The translations under genes were made by a program, and so were the position numbers. DNA of 64,000 nt from Janthinobacterium rivuli (lineage in GTDB: Bacteria > Pseudomonadota > Gammaproteobacteria > Burkholderiales > Burkholderiaceae_D), in contig NZ_CP121464.1 in assembly GCF_029690045.1 (NCBI RefSeq), positions 248,001-312,000 on the forward strand, given 5' to 3'. This document shows positions 17,940 through 27,466 of the stretch, in pieces (the first letter of the stretch is position 1; every line of letters starts with the position of its first letter). A model generated the notes under the pieces. That model saw only the letters and a program-made list of their open reading frames with translations. It was not told the origin of the DNA and made no database searches.

Positions 17940-19412
17940 TCATTCCGGGGCGGACTCAGGCAATAACAGCAATTTGCCCAATTTTTGTGCAGCATGGCGT
18001 ATCTGGGGCCCATTCAGGGCCGTGTAGCCGAGCAGCACGGCTGGCGCCAATTTTGCGCTGTGGCAAAAGTCGCCGAGCGGCTGCAGCGCCAGCCCGTCCT
18101 GCGCGGCGCGCGCGCAAAACGCCCGCTCGTCGCTGTCCGGCGGCAGCCACAGCACGCAATGAAAGCCCGCCTGCTGGCCGGAAATGGTGTAGCGGCCGGG
18201 CGCGGTCTGCTCGAGGCAGGCCAGCAGCAGGTCGCGCCGCTCCTTGTAGGCCAGCCGCGCCTGACGCAAATGGCGCACGAAGGCGCCATCCTCCATCCAG
18301 GCGGCCAGCGCCAGCTGCTCCGTCACGCCCACGGACCTGCCCGTCAACTGCAGCATGCGCAGCAACGGTGGGCGCAAGGCGGGCGGCAGCACCATGAAAC
18401 CCACGCGCAGGCCGGCAAACAGGGTTTTATTAAAACTGCCACAGTAAATCACGCGCTGGTACTGGTCCAGCGCCTTCAGGGCCGCCAGCGGCGCGCTCTG
18501 GTAATTGAATTCGCTGTCGTAATCGTCTTCCACCACCCAGGCGCCGCTGTCGTTCGCCCACTCCAATAACGCCAGGCGGCGCGTGACGGACATGGTCACG
18601 CCCAGCGGCGACTGGTGCGCCGGCGTCACGTACGCGAGGCGGGCGTCGGCGTGCGCGGCCAGCGCGGCGCAATCGATGCCCTCGGCGTCGACGGCAATGT
18701 CGACCGGCACGGCGCCCGCCAGGGCGAACAGGGCACGCGCGGCCGGATAGCCCGGTTCTTCCAGGCAGACTTTATCGCCATCGCGCACGATGCTGCGCGC
18801 CAGCAAGTCGATCGCATGGCGGATGCCGGTCGTGACGACGATGTCTTGCGGGTCGCAGCGGATGCCGCGGTACTTGGCGAGGAAATCGGCGATCTGCTGG
18901 CGCAGCTGGGGCAAGCCAGCCGGATCGGCGCTGCACAGCTGCTCCGGCGTGGCGTCGGCCAGCGCCCGCGTGGCGCACTTGGACCAGGCCGCCATGGGAA
19001 ACAGGCTGGCATCGGCGCGCCGTGCAACAAACGGCAAGCCGTCGCGCACGCCCGTATCGGACACGGGAACCGGCTCGGAAAATGGCCCGGCCGGGGTGGC
19101 ATCTGCCAATCCTGCCATCAAAAAGCGTTCCGGCACGACGGCGCACACGCGCGTGCCGGAGCCGGGCACGCGCGTCACGTACGCTTCCGCGTGCAGGCGG
19201 TCGAACACGGTTTCGATGGTGCCACGCGACAACTCCCACCGTTCCGCCAGGGTGCGGCTGGACGGCAAACGGCTGCCCGCCGGCAGCATCTTCGTCAGGA
19301 TGGCCGAGCGCAGCGCTTCATACGCGCCATCCTGCTTGTTGACGCCTGCCTTGTCGAGCCAGCTGGTGGGACGAGGCAAGTCCAGGGCGTGCGGTGATTT
19401 TCCTCGCGGCAT
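17940..19412 (-). CDS. MocR-type transcriptional regulator (GntR helix-turn-helix fused to aminotransferase-like domain)
   Basis: A protein of 490 residues. The N-terminal GntR winged helix (residues 30-95, SRTLAERWELSRGTIETVFDRL) is joined to a fold-type I aminotransferase-like domain of about 370 residues. The PLP lysine motif CGSFNKTLFAGLRVGF is intact. MocR proteins use PLP or an amino compound as effector and usually control a divergent gene, here the MFS exporter 115 bases away. The start at 19412 gives the family N-terminus MPRGKS; an upstream extension to 19463 looks spurious. Confidence 0.9.
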   Translation of the reverse strand: MPRGKSPHALDLPRPTSWLDKAGVNKQDGAYEALRSAILTKMLPAGSRLPSSRTLAERWELSRGTIETVFDRLHAEAYVTRVPGSGTRVCAVVPERFLMAGLADATPAGPFSEPVPVSDTGVRDGLPFVARRADASLFPMAAWSKCATRALADATPEQLCSADPAGLPQLRQQIADFLAKYRGIRCDPQDIVVTTGIRHAIDLLARSIVRDGDKVCLEEPGYPAARALFALAGAVPVDIAVDAEGIDCAALAAHADARLAYVTPAHQSPLGVTMSVTRRLALLEWANDSGAWVVEDDYDSEFNYQSAPLAALKALDQYQRVIYCGSFNKTLFAGLRVGFMVLPPALRPPLLRMLQLTGRSVGVTEQLALAAWMEDGAFVRHLRQARLAYKERRDLLLACLEQTAPGRYTISGQQAGFHCVLWLPPDSDERAFCARAAQDGLALQPLGDFCHSAKLAPAVLLGYTALNGPQIRHAAQKLGKLLLLPESAPE

Positions 19413-19419
19413 GATGATC

Positions 19420-19434
19420 GTCCAAGTGGTCCAA
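19420..19434. promoter_or_regulatory. Possible MocR operator (direct repeat)
   Basis: GTCCAA occurs twice at nine-base spacing (19420-19425 and 19429-19434) just upstream of the regulator start and in the divergent intergenic region. Known MocR/PdxR sites contain repeated GGTCCA-like half sites, so this is a candidate only. Confidence 0.35.
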
Positions 19435-19527
19435 TGAGTTTTCTGATGACTGGCACTTCGCATTACACCACAAACATCCTACTCTCACCGTTCTGGTGCG
19501 TCTGCCATCTCTTGCATACCGAAAAAC

Positions 19528-20733
19528 ATGAATCAACGAACAACACTTCCCCTGTGGGCCTGGGGCGCCATCGTGCTGCTGCTGGTCTGCCTGTCGCGCA
19601 TCAGCATCGACATCTATTTACCGTCACTGCCGGCCATGGCCGATGCCCTGCATGCCAGCGATGCCCAGTTGCAACTGACCCTGAGCCTGTTCATGGCCGG
19701 CTCGGCCGCCTCGATGCTCGCTTGCGGGCCGCTGGCCGACCGCTACGGACGCCGTCCCGTGCTGCTGGCCGGCACGGCCATTTATGTGCTCGCCAGCATC
19801 GTCTGCACGGTGACCACCGATGTGCACGTGCTGATCGCCGCGCGCGTGCTGCAGGCGTTCGGCGGCTGCAGCGGCACCATCATCGGCCGGGTCATGGTGC
19901 GCGACCGCTTCGATCCCGCCACGCAGGCGCGCATGCTGGGGAAAATCTCGATGGTGATGGGTTTGTCGCCGATCCTCGCGCCGCTGGCTGGCAGCGTGCT
20001 CGACGCGGCGTTCGGCTGGCGCGCCGTGTTTGGCGTGCTGTGCCTGCTGGGCGCGCTGTCGCTGGGGCTGATCGCCGCGTACGTGCCGGAAACCAAGCCG
20101 GCCAGCGTCGTGCCACAAAGAAATACCCTGGCGCTGTATCGCCGCCTGCTGGGCGACCGCTATTTCCTGCGCTATGCGCTGGCCATCGGCTGCGTGTATT
20201 GCACGTACTTCCCGTTCATTGCGGAATCGTCCGTGCTGTTGCAAAGGGGCATGCAGCTGTCGCCGCACTCGTATGCGCTGGTGTTCGCGCTGACGGTCAG
20301 CGGTTATATCGCGGGGTCGAGCCTGTTTCGCGCGCTGGGACCGCGCCTGGGCGCCGATTACATGCTGGGCGTGGCGGTGCTGCTGAATGTAACGGGCGCG
20401 GCCAGCCTGTTGCTGGCGGGTAGTCTGGCGCCACAGCACGTGGCGTCGCTGGTGGCGCCGATGCTGCTGGTGATGGTGTCGGTGGGCATGGCGATTCCCG
20501 CCTGCCAGCTGGCCGTGCTGCAGCCGTATGGCGACCAGGCGGGCAGCGCCTCGGGCCTGTTCTTCTTCGTGCAGATGCTCATCACGGCTGTTTGCGGCGC
20601 CGTCATCGCCGCCATCACGGACGGCAGCGAAAAGCCGCTGCTGTGGGTGACGGCGGTGGCGAGTAGCGCCTTTGCCGCCGTCTGGCTGCTCACGAAGAGC
20701 CGGGCCAGCGTGGCGGCAGCCAGCCTTACATGA
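19528..20733 (+). CDS. MFS drug-resistance transporter, Bcr/CflA family
   Basis: A protein of 401 residues with about twelve hydrophobic segments. The MFS signature between helices 2 and 3 reads GPLADRYGRRPVLLAG. DxxLPSLPxMA in the first periplasmic stretch (IYLPSLPAMADAL) and GxxGTIIGRVMVRDRF are typical for Bcr/CflA proton-driven efflux pumps. It is divergent from the MocR regulator, which probably controls it. The exported compound is unknown. Confidence 0.92.
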   Translation: MNQRTTLPLWAWGAIVLLLVCLSRISIDIYLPSLPAMADALHASDAQLQLTLSLFMAGSAASMLACGPLADRYGRRPVLLAGTAIYVLASIVCTVTTDVHVLIAARVLQAFGGCSGTIIGRVMVRDRFDPATQARMLGKISMVMGLSPILAPLAGSVLDAAFGWRAVFGVLCLLGALSLGLIAAYVPETKPASVVPQRNTLALYRRLLGDRYFLRYALAIGCVYCTYFPFIAESSVLLQRGMQLSPHSYALVFALTVSGYIAGSSLFRALGPRLGADYMLGVAVLLNVTGAASLLLAGSLAPQHVASLVAPMLLVMVSVGMAIPACQLAVLQPYGDQAGSASGLFFFVQMLITAVCGAVIAAITDGSEKPLLWVTAVASSAFAAVWLLTKSRASVAAASLT

Positions 20734-21022
20734 CGATCTTGACCATCGGGTGGCCCGACAGCGCCATGTACAGGGCGTCGAGCTGCTCGCGACTGATGGC
20801 GCGCACGGTGACGGTCAGGCCCGTGTAATTGCCCTTGCCCGAAGGACGCTCTTCCATGCGGCCAGCGTGGAAGGTCGGATCGTGGCTGATCACCAGCTCC
20901 AGCATGGTCGGCGCGAAGTCGACATGCGTCGGGCCCATGATCTTGATGGGAAAGTCGCTCGGGTATTCGATCAGCGATTCGCTGGGAGGAATGATGTGTT
21001 CGCTGGGAGGGGTGGTTTGCAT
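20726..21022 (-). CDS. ybeD: YbeD/DUF493 family protein
   Basis: A small cytoplasmic ACT-like protein of 98 residues (IEYPSDFPIKIMG, SGKGNYTGLTVTV, HPMVKIVM at the C-terminus). YbeD is normally next to lipB; here it is separated from lipB by the MocR/MFS pair but keeps the same orientation. Its 3' end overlaps the 3' end of the MFS gene by eight bases. The role is unknown, although a regulatory part in lipoate metabolism has been suggested from context. Confidence 0.9.
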   Translation of the reverse strand: MQTTPPSEHIIPPSESLIEYPSDFPIKIMGPTHVDFAPTMLELVISHDPTFHAGRMEERPSGKGNYTGLTVTVRAISREQLDALYMALSGHPMVKIVM

Positions 21023-21114
21023 GGGAATTCCAATCAGTGCCGGTCAGTGCCAAAGGCGTATTGTAGCCAACTTTGGCAGCGCCTGCGCCCCTTGCCATGG
21101 CGCCAGGGGCGCGG

Positions 21115-21142
21115 AAAAAAAAAGCCAGCTTTGTAAGCTGGC
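21115..21142 (-). terminator. Intrinsic terminator between the FecR-domain gene and ybeD
   Basis: GCCAGCTT (21124-21131) and AAGCTGGC (21135-21142) form a perfect 8-bp stem with a three-base loop, followed on the minus strand by nine T. It lies about 200 bases past the FecR-domain gene stop and about 95 bases before the ybeD start. Confidence 0.78.
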
Positions 21143-21339
21143 GAAAACTATTTCGTTTGGACAAAATAGCCGGAAAATCGGTGCTGTCAGCCGTGAAGGC
21201 ATTGCGCTGTCTTGCAATGACGTCACTGTAGACAAAACACCGCGGCTTGACCGCTGAAATGTGACGAACTGTCGGTTTGGCGGCTTGAACGTCGATAATC
21301 CATGACCGGACGGACAGACGGCCAGCGCCAGCGGCCCGT
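21143..21339. other. Intergenic stretch, no gene recognised
   Basis: Together with 21023-21114 this is part of a 317-base gap between ybeD and the FecR-domain gene. Only the terminator at 21115-21142 is clear. The 200 bases between the FecR-domain stop and that terminator may be a long 3' untranslated region or a small minus-strand RNA. Short reading frames here look random. Confidence 0.4.
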
Positions 21340-22839
21340 TCAGCGCTCCATTTCCTGCATCCGGCCAGCGCGACCGGGCGCGCCGCGTTCAATGTGGCGC
21401 TCACGCGGCGGATTGGCGCGCTCGGCGCGGAGCCGCTGCTCGCCACGCCAGGCAGGGTGCGCCACCGGGTCTTGCACAGGTGGCAAGGCCGGCATCGCCG
21501 GCATCAGGGGCTGTTGCGGCCGCGGTGGCTGTACCGGCACGGGCGGGCGGTTCGGCTGCATGGGCGGCGGTGCCATCTGCGTCTGGCCATCGTCCGTCTG
21601 CAGGCGACCGTCGCGGTTGGCCCTGTCGCGGCGAAATCCATCTTGCTGGCGCTGCGCCTCGGGGGGACGCTGCCAGTTGCCGGCCGGCGCAGGCGGCGTG
21701 CTCAAGGGCATGCTTTGCAGCACGGGGGCCGGCATGATGGTGCGGTTGCGGTGTTCACGCTCACCGACCACGGGACGGCGCCCCTCGGCCACGCGGTTGA
21801 TGCGGCGTTCATAGTCCGCGCTGGTGCGGTAGCCGGGCACGTAGCGCTCGTGCGGCGACAGGGGAAACCAGCCCACGTCGGGACGCTGGCCGCGGTTCAT
21901 CGCGTGATTTCCGCCAACCCAGCCCACCAAGGCCGGCGCCCAGGGCACGCGGCCGCGCTCGCGGCCAGGCGCCCAGCCCCAGCGCTGGCCCAGCCGTACC
22001 CAGCGGCCGTAATGCGAGGGCGCATAGCCCCACGGTGCATTGTCGACCCAGGTCCAGCCCCACGGCGCGATCCACGTCCAGCGCCCGTCGCTGTACGGCG
22101 CCCAGCCGGCCGGCACCGCGCTGGGCAGCCACAGGGGGCCGTATTGCGCATCTTCCTGCCAGGCGCCATAGCGGTCCAGCTCTTCATAGCCGGTCGTATC
22201 GTCCGTGACATAGCGCAAGGCCGGCGCGGCGGCGGGCAAGGCTTCGGGCCAGTTGTCAAACGCGATCCGCTGCACGGCGCCCGTGCGCAATTCCTCGTCC
22301 GTCAGTTCGGCGCGCTGGCCGGCGCGCAAGGTCACGCTGCCCGTCGCCCCATCCACGTCGGCCGCCCCGTCGAGCACGCTGACGACGCTGGCGCCGCTCT
22401 GACGCCCCGCCTCGATGCGCACCCAGCCCGGCTGGGTGAGGATCACGCGGGCCTGGGCCGTGGTCAGCTCGAAGCCGCGCAGCGCGTCGGGATTGCGCAC
22501 GCGCACGCTGACCGCGCCATAGCTGAGGTGCAATTTGAAACTGTCGTCATCGAGCTCGCTCACTTCCAGCTCCGAATCGCCATCGAGACGCACGGCGGCC
22601 GCGCCCACGCGAAACTCCGCCAGCGCGCCGCGCATGGTACTCAAGCGGTTATCCGTCGTGACGGGCCAGTTCAGCAGGGTGTTTTGCGCCTCGCCATCGC
22701 CGGCGCGCACCAGCACCTGCCCTTCGACGGTGGAAATACGGCCCACGCGGGCGGGCGGGTCTTGCGCCAGGGCAAGCGTACATGCCGACGACAACAGCAC
22801 GGCGCAGATGGTTTTCAGCAGGGGCAGGGTCGGACGCAT
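21340..22839 (-). CDS. FecR-domain/DUF6600-type exported protein
   Basis: A protein of 499 residues with a signal peptide (residues 1-25, cleaved after LALA). A FecR-type beta-rich domain follows (about residues 30-190, VGRISTVEGQVLVR, LDGDSELEV, GWVRIEAG). Next comes a Trp/Gly-rich block (residues 215-330, DRYGAWQEDAQYGPLWLP, WTWIAPWGWTWVDNAPWGYAP) like DUF6600. The last 150 residues are Pro/Arg/Gln-rich and probably disordered. Unlike FecR it has no membrane helix and no adjacent sigma factor, so a structural or surface role is more likely than anti-sigma signalling. Function unknown. Confidence 0.82.
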   Translation of the reverse strand: MRPTLPLLKTICAVLLSSACTLALAQDPPARVGRISTVEGQVLVRAGDGEAQNTLLNWPVTTDNRLSTMRGALAEFRVGAAAVRLDGDSELEVSELDDDSFKLHLSYGAVSVRVRNPDALRGFELTTAQARVILTQPGWVRIEAGRQSGASVVSVLDGAADVDGATGSVTLRAGQRAELTDEELRTGAVQRIAFDNWPEALPAAAPALRYVTDDTTGYEELDRYGAWQEDAQYGPLWLPSAVPAGWAPYSDGRWTWIAPWGWTWVDNAPWGYAPSHYGRWVRLGQRWGWAPGRERGRVPWAPALVGWVGGNHAMNRGQRPDVGWFPLSPHERYVPGYRTSADYERRINRVAEGRRPVVGEREHRNRTIMPAPVLQSMPLSTPPAPAGNWQRPPEAQRQQDGFRRDRANRDGRLQTDDGQTQMAPPPMQPNRPPVPVQPPRPQQPLMPAMPALPPVQDPVAHPAWRGEQRLRAERANPPRERHIERGAPGRAGRMQEMER

Positions 22840-22946
22840 GGCGCGCTCCAGGCAGGACGCAGATGAAAGGAAGACAACATGCCGATTACAGTCCTATCGG
22901 GCAAGTACCGCAAGCGGGCTTACAAATGTTTGCATGTTGATCTGGC

Positions 22947-23588
22947 TCACGCCGCCGCCTGGCCGCCGCGCTTGACGAAGAACAGGGCGGCGCCGACGGC
23001 CATCAGCAAGCCGCCAAAGAAGCGGTTCTGCTTTTTCACAGCGCTGGCGTCGCGGAAAAAACGCTGCATCGACGAGGCCAGGAAGGCGTAGCTGTGCATG
23101 ACGATTTGATCGATCGTGCACATGGTGACGGCCAGGATCAGCAATTGCGGCAGCAGCGGCGCAGCAGGGCTGATGAATTGCGGCAACACCGCCACCATGA
23201 AGATGATGCCTTTCGGATTCGTCACATTGGTGAGAAACCCCGTCAGCACGCGCCGGCGCCAGGACGGCACCACGGCGTCGGCATGCAGGTCGCCCGTCAC
23301 GGCCACCTTGGCGCGCCACTGCGACAGGCCCAGGTAGATCAGGTACAAGGCGCCCACCGTCTTGACGATATTGAAGGCCACTTCCGAGGCCAGCAGCAAG
23401 GAACCCACGCCGGCGCCCGCGATGCCCAGCACCACCAGCAACCCCAGCTGCAGGCCGATAATCGTGGCGCTGGCCTTCTTCACCCCGTACGACAGGCCGT
23501 GCGACATCGACAGCACGGCGCCCGAGCCGGGCGAGACGGCGATGATGGAGGCGGCGATGACAAAGGTGATCCAGGTGGCGAAGTGCAT
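22947..23588 (-). CDS. LysE/RhtB family amino-acid exporter
   Basis: An inner-membrane protein of 213 residues with about six helices. The N-terminal SPGSGAVLSMSHGLSYGVKKA matches the LysE/RhtB motif (usually PGPxxxxxxxxxxxxGxxxG), and the central FLTNVTNPKGIIFMVAVLPQFI is the second family motif. Substrates in this family are small amino acids or homoserine lactones and cannot be told from sequence. It stands alone. Confidence 0.92.
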   Translation of the reverse strand: MHFATWITFVIAASIIAVSPGSGAVLSMSHGLSYGVKKASATIIGLQLGLLVVLGIAGAGVGSLLLASEVAFNIVKTVGALYLIYLGLSQWRAKVAVTGDLHADAVVPSWRRRVLTGFLTNVTNPKGIIFMVAVLPQFISPAAPLLPQLLILAVTMCTIDQIVMHSYAFLASSMQRFFRDASAVKKQNRFFGGLLMAVGAALFFVKRGGQAAA

Positions 23589-23765
23589 GCGGTTTCCAAA
23601 AAAAGGGGGGCGATGAGCAATTTTAACCCGCTCAGTGCGGCCCTGCCGGCCCGCCCTGGGGTAAGATCGCAGTCATCCCTTGCCGTACAACCAAGAATAA
23701 CATCATGAAAAACAACACTTTCCTCGCTTCACGATTCCCTGCCACCAAAGCGGGAGCGCGCTGAG

Positions 23766-24713
23766 ATGGCCGGCTCCAGCCTGCTGGCCCTGCTCGACGA
23801 CATCGCCAGCATCCTCGATGACGTTTCCCTGATGACCAAGGTGGCCGCCAAGAAGACGGCCGGCGTGCTCGGCGACGACCTGGCCCTGAACGCGCAGCAA
23901 GTGGCCGGCGTGCGCGCCGAGCGCGAACTGCCCGTCGTGTGGGCCGTCGCCGTCGGTTCGCTGAAGAACAAGGCCATCCTCGTGCCCGCCGCGCTGGCCA
24001 TCAGCGCGTTTGCGCCATGGGCCATCACGCCGCTCTTGATGGTGGGCGGCGCCTACCTGTGCTTCGAAGGTTTTGAGAAGATCGCGCATAAATACCTGCA
24101 CCCGGACGACAGCCACAAGGCCGAGCTGGCGCAGGCGCTGCGCGACCCGCAAGTCGACCTCGTCGCGCTGGAAAAGGACAAGATCAAGGGCGCTATCCGC
24201 ACCGACTTCATTTTATCGGCGGAAATCATCGTCATCGCGCTGGGTACGGTGGCCGCGGCCACCTTCGCCGAGCAGGTGGCCGTCGTCGTCGGCATCGCCC
24301 TCATCATGACGGTCGGCGTGTACGGCCTGGTGGCCGGCATCGTCAAGCTCGACGACGCGGGCTTTTATCTGGCGGCGCGCAAGGGCGCGGGCGCGCTGAT
24401 GGATGGCGTGCGCGGCTTTGGCCGCATGCTCGTGTCGGCGGCGCCGAAACTGATGAAATTTCTCTCCGTTGTGGGCACCCTGGCCATGTTCATGGTCGGC
24501 GGCGGCATTCTGACGCATGGCTGGCCGTGGGCCAGCGGCATGCTGCACCATGCGGAAGAAGCGGTGGCCGGCGTGGCCGGCATAGGCCCCGTGCTGGCCG
24601 CCATCACGCCCAGCCTGATCAACGCGGTGGCCGGCCTCATCGCCGGTGGCCTGGTGCTGGCCGGCGTCACGGCCGTGTCAGCTTTATTGCGCCAGATCAA
24701 ATCGAGCAAATAA
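23766..24713 (+). CDS. DUF808 family inner-membrane protein (YedI-like)
   Basis: A protein of 315 residues with the N-terminal family signature [21 protein letters not shown] and [15 protein letters not shown], then several membrane helices ([57 protein letters not shown], and a C-terminal one). The function of YedI proteins is not known. A GGGAG ribosome binding site precedes the ATG. A long GC-rich hairpin follows the stop. Confidence 0.9.
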   Translation: MAGSSLLALLDDIASILDDVSLMTKVAAKKTAGVLGDDLALNAQQVAGVRAERELPVVWAVAVGSLKNKAILVPAALAISAFAPWAITPLLMVGGAYLCFEGFEKIAHKYLHPDDSHKAELAQALRDPQVDLVALEKDKIKGAIRTDFILSAEIIVIALGTVAAATFAEQVAVVVGIALIMTVGVYGLVAGIVKLDDAGFYLAARKGAGALMDGVRGFGRMLVSAAPKLMKFLSVVGTLAMFMVGGGILTHGWPWASGMLHHAEEAVAGVAGIGPVLAAITPSLINAVAGLIAGGLVLAGVTAVSALLRQIKSSK

Positions 24714-24728
24714 ACTTTCTGGTCTGAT

Positions 24729-24760
24729 GGGGCGGCAGGCGCATCCGTGCCTGCCGCCCC
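24729..24760. terminator. Long GC-rich hairpin between the DUF808 and YiaA/B genes
   Basis: GGGGCGGCAGGC and GCCTGCCGCCCC form a perfect 12-bp stem around an eight-base loop, 15 bases after the stop. No T run follows on the plus strand, so it may stabilise the upstream mRNA end or need help to terminate. Confidence 0.6.
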
Positions 24761-24798
24761 GGCCATGCCGGCGGCGCCTGCCTGCCCATGGAGACCCT

Positions 24799-25230
24799 AT
24801 GCATTCTTCCCCCGCCCCACGCCCCAGCAGCGCCTTTATCGGCGCCTCCTGGGCGGCACTGCTGATCGGCGTCATCACCTATCTGTCAGGCCTGTGGAAC
24901 GCCAGCATGCCGCTCAACGAGAAGGGTTATTACTTCACGATCCTCATGTATGGCCTGTTCGCCGCCATCTCGCTGCAAAAATCCGTGCGCGACCGTGCCG
25001 AGGGCATCGCCGTGACAGGGATTTACTTTGGCCTGTGCTGGATTTCCGTGCTGCTGGCCTTGCTGCTGCTGACGGTCGGCCTGTGGAACGCCACCCTGCA
25101 AAACAGCGAGAAGGGTTTCTATGCCATGGCATTCCTGCTCAGTCTGTTCGCCGCCGTGGCCGTGCAAAAGAATGTGCGCGACGTGGCACGTGCCTCGGCC
25201 GCCACGCCCGCCGAAATACCGGGAACTTAA
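24799..25230 (+). CDS. YiaA/YiaB family inner-membrane protein
   Basis: A protein of 143 residues with two copies of a repeat of about 65 residues, each holding two membrane helices and the motif GLWNA-x-EKG-Y/F-Y (residues 30-44 and 94-108) followed by FAAI/VxxQKxVRD. The duplication is characteristic of YiaA/YiaB. Function unknown. The ATG at 24799 has GGAG seven bases upstream; longer versions start inside the upstream hairpin region. Confidence 0.88.
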   Translation: MHSSPAPRPSSAFIGASWAALLIGVITYLSGLWNASMPLNEKGYYFTILMYGLFAAISLQKSVRDRAEGIAVTGIYFGLCWISVLLALLLLTVGLWNATLQNSEKGFYAMAFLLSLFAAVAVQKNVRDVARASAATPAEIPGT

Positions 25231-25275
25231 ATAGCAGCAGCGCATCTATCCCTGTATCCGTGCAGGGAGAAGACG

Positions 25276-27384
25276 ATGAGCGACCAGCAAAAACGTTTGC
25301 AGATGGCACTGGAAGCGGCGCATATGGCGATCTGGGATTCGCGCATCGTCGACGGCCAGGTGATCGACGGCACGGTCAGCTGGTCGGCCAGGGGCGCCAC
25401 CTTGCTGGGCCTGGAAGAGCGCCCGCTGACGCAACCATTTCGCAGCTTTCTCGACTGCGTGCACCCCGACGACCGCGACAAGGTGATCAAAGTGCTGCAG
25501 GACGGCGTGCGCCGGCGCGGCGGCTACGACGTGCAATACCGCGTCATCTGGCCCGATGGCAGCGAACACTGGCTGGCGGCCAAGGCGCACATCTTTACGG
25601 ATGCCGCCGGGCATCCCGACCGCACCCTGGGCATCATCTGGGATATCACCGAGCACATGTTGCGTGAACTGATGATCGCCGAGAGCAAGGAGCTGGCCGA
25701 AGTGACGCTCAGCTCCATCGGCGACGGCGTCATCACCACCGATCCGTTCGGCAAGACCCGCTACCTGAACCGGGTGGCCGAACAATTGACGGGCTGGAGC
25801 AACGAGCTGGCCCAGGGCATGGACATCTGGGAAACCCTGAACCTCGTCGATGAACACACGGGTGAGCCGCTCGACCACGTGGCCCTCAAGTGCTTGCGCC
25901 AGCGCCAGGCCATCGGCATTTCCACGCATGCGCAGCTAGTCACGCGCGACGGACGGCGCATCGCCGTGGAAGACTCGGCCGCGCCCATCTGGTCGCGCAA
26001 TGGCAACATACTCGGCGCCGTCGTCGTGTTCCGCGACGTCAGCCACGAGCGCAAGCTGAGCCAGCAACTGTCGTGGCACGCCACGCACGACACCCTGACG
26101 GGTCTGATCAACCGGCGCGAATTCGAGCATCTGGTGGCCGGCGCCCTGCACACGGCCAAGGAAGAAGGCCATGTGCATGCGCTGCTGTACCTGGATCTGG
26201 ATCAGTTCAAGGTTATCAACGATACCTGCGGCCATGGCGCCGGCGATGTGCTGCTGCAGTTGCTGGCGAAAATGCTGCAGGCGCAAATGCGCGACAGCGA
26301 CATCCTGGCGCGCCTCGGTGGCGACGAACTGGGCGTGCTGCTGCCGCACTGTCCGCTCGATCACGCGCGCGTCATCGGCGAACAGCTGCGCCAGTCCATC
26401 CGCGATTTCCGTTTCGCCTGGGATAGCCGCAGTTTTGAGCTGGGCGTGAGCATCGGCATGGTCGAAATCAACCAGGACAGCAAGTCCATGAGCGAGCTGC
26501 TGAGCGCGGCCGACCAGGCCTGCTACCTGGCCAAGGAGCAAGGCCGCAACCGCATCCACGTCTACCAGGAGTCCGACGTCATGCTGGCGCAGCGGCATGG
26601 CGAAATGCTGTGGATCTCACGCCTGAACGAAGCGTTCGCGCACGATTATTTCCGCCTGTACGCCATGCCCATCGTGCACCTGCGCGACGACCCGGAACAC
26701 CACGACGAAGTGCTGATCCGCATCCGCAACAGCCAGGGCGACCTGATCTTGCCGGGCGCCTTTATCCCCGCCGCCGAACGCTACGACATGATGCTGTCCA
26801 TCGACCGCTGGGTCATCCGCGCCGTCTGCGCGCATATCGAAAGCGTGCGCGACAGCCTGCCGCCGGTCGAAGCGATGGCGGAAAGCCGGCGCCGCGCACC
26901 GGCCCTGTATTCCGTCAACCTGTCGGGCATGTCACTGGCCGATGCCGGCTTGCACGACTACATCACCGAGCAGTTCGTGCAATTCGCCATCGCGCCCGAA
27001 CAAATCTGCTTTGAAATCACGGAAACGGCCGTCATCGCCAACCTGCCCAAGGCGCAAGTGTTCATGCGCAAGCTCAAGGCCATGGGCTGCCGCTTCTCGC
27101 TCGACGACTTCGGCAGCGGCTTTTCCTCGTTCGGCTACCTGAAGGCGCTGCCCGTCGATTACCTGAAGATCGACGGTGTCTTCGTGCGCGACATCGCCAG
27201 CAATGCCATCAACCGCGCCATGGTCAAGGCCATCAATGAAGTGGGCCACGTGATGGGATTGAAAACGGTGGCCGAATACGTGGAAGACGATGCCACCCTG
27301 GCCGTCATCCGCGAACTGGGCATCGACTACGCGCAAGGCTACGCCGTGGGCAGCCTGCGTCCGCTGACGGCGGGCGTGGATTAG
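25276..27384 (+). CDS. PAS-GGDEF-EAL cyclic-di-GMP signalling protein
   Basis: A protein of 702 residues without membrane helices. A PAS/PAC module is at about residues 5-130 and a second PAS at 138-265. A GGDEF domain (about 275-440) follows, with active-site variant GGDEL at 348-352 and an RxxD inhibitory-site motif five residues before it. A C-terminal EAL domain (about 455-695) has EVL in place of EAL at 478-480, but VNLSG, ITET, DDFGSGFSS, LKIDG and AEYVE are all present. Either activity is possible; phosphodiesterase function with GTP-binding regulation is a reasonable guess. It stands alone ahead of the FNR-controlled cluster. Confidence 0.93.
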   Translation: MSDQQKRLQMALEAAHMAIWDSRIVDGQVIDGTVSWSARGATLLGLEERPLTQPFRSFLDCVHPDDRDKVIKVLQDGVRRRGGYDVQYRVIWPDGSEHWLAAKAHIFTDAAGHPDRTLGIIWDITEHMLRELMIAESKELAEVTLSSIGDGVITTDPFGKTRYLNRVAEQLTGWSNELAQGMDIWETLNLVDEHTGEPLDHVALKCLRQRQAIGISTHAQLVTRDGRRIAVEDSAAPIWSRNGNILGAVVVFRDVSHERKLSQQLSWHATHDTLTGLINRREFEHLVAGALHTAKEEGHVHALLYLDLDQFKVINDTCGHGAGDVLLQLLAKMLQAQMRDSDILARLGGDELGVLLPHCPLDHARVIGEQLRQSIRDFRFAWDSRSFELGVSIGMVEINQDSKSMSELLSAADQACYLAKEQGRNRIHVYQESDVMLAQRHGEMLWISRLNEAFAHDYFRLYAMPIVHLRDDPEHHDEVLIRIRNSQGDLILPGAFIPAAERYDMMLSIDRWVIRAVCAHIESVRDSLPPVEAMAESRRRAPALYSVNLSGMSLADAGLHDYITEQFVQFAIAPEQICFEITETAVIANLPKAQVFMRKLKAMGCRFSLDDFGSGFSSFGYLKALPVDYLKIDGVFVRDIASNAINRAMVKAINEVGHVMGLKTVAEYVEDDATLAVIRELGIDYAQGYAVGSLRPLTAGVD

Positions 27385-27466
27385 CCCCCGTCGGCAACCA
27401 GTAACTTTAAAACAATGCCGCATTGCTATCGCTAAATGCGTGCAAGCACGACCAATCTGGAGGATT

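Noticed and set aside
21340..22839. FecR-domain protein as a FecR anti-sigma partner of the ECF factor at 9554
   Set aside because: It has a cleaved signal peptide but no membrane helix, is 11 kb away, and the ECF gene already has its own coupled anti-sigma gene.
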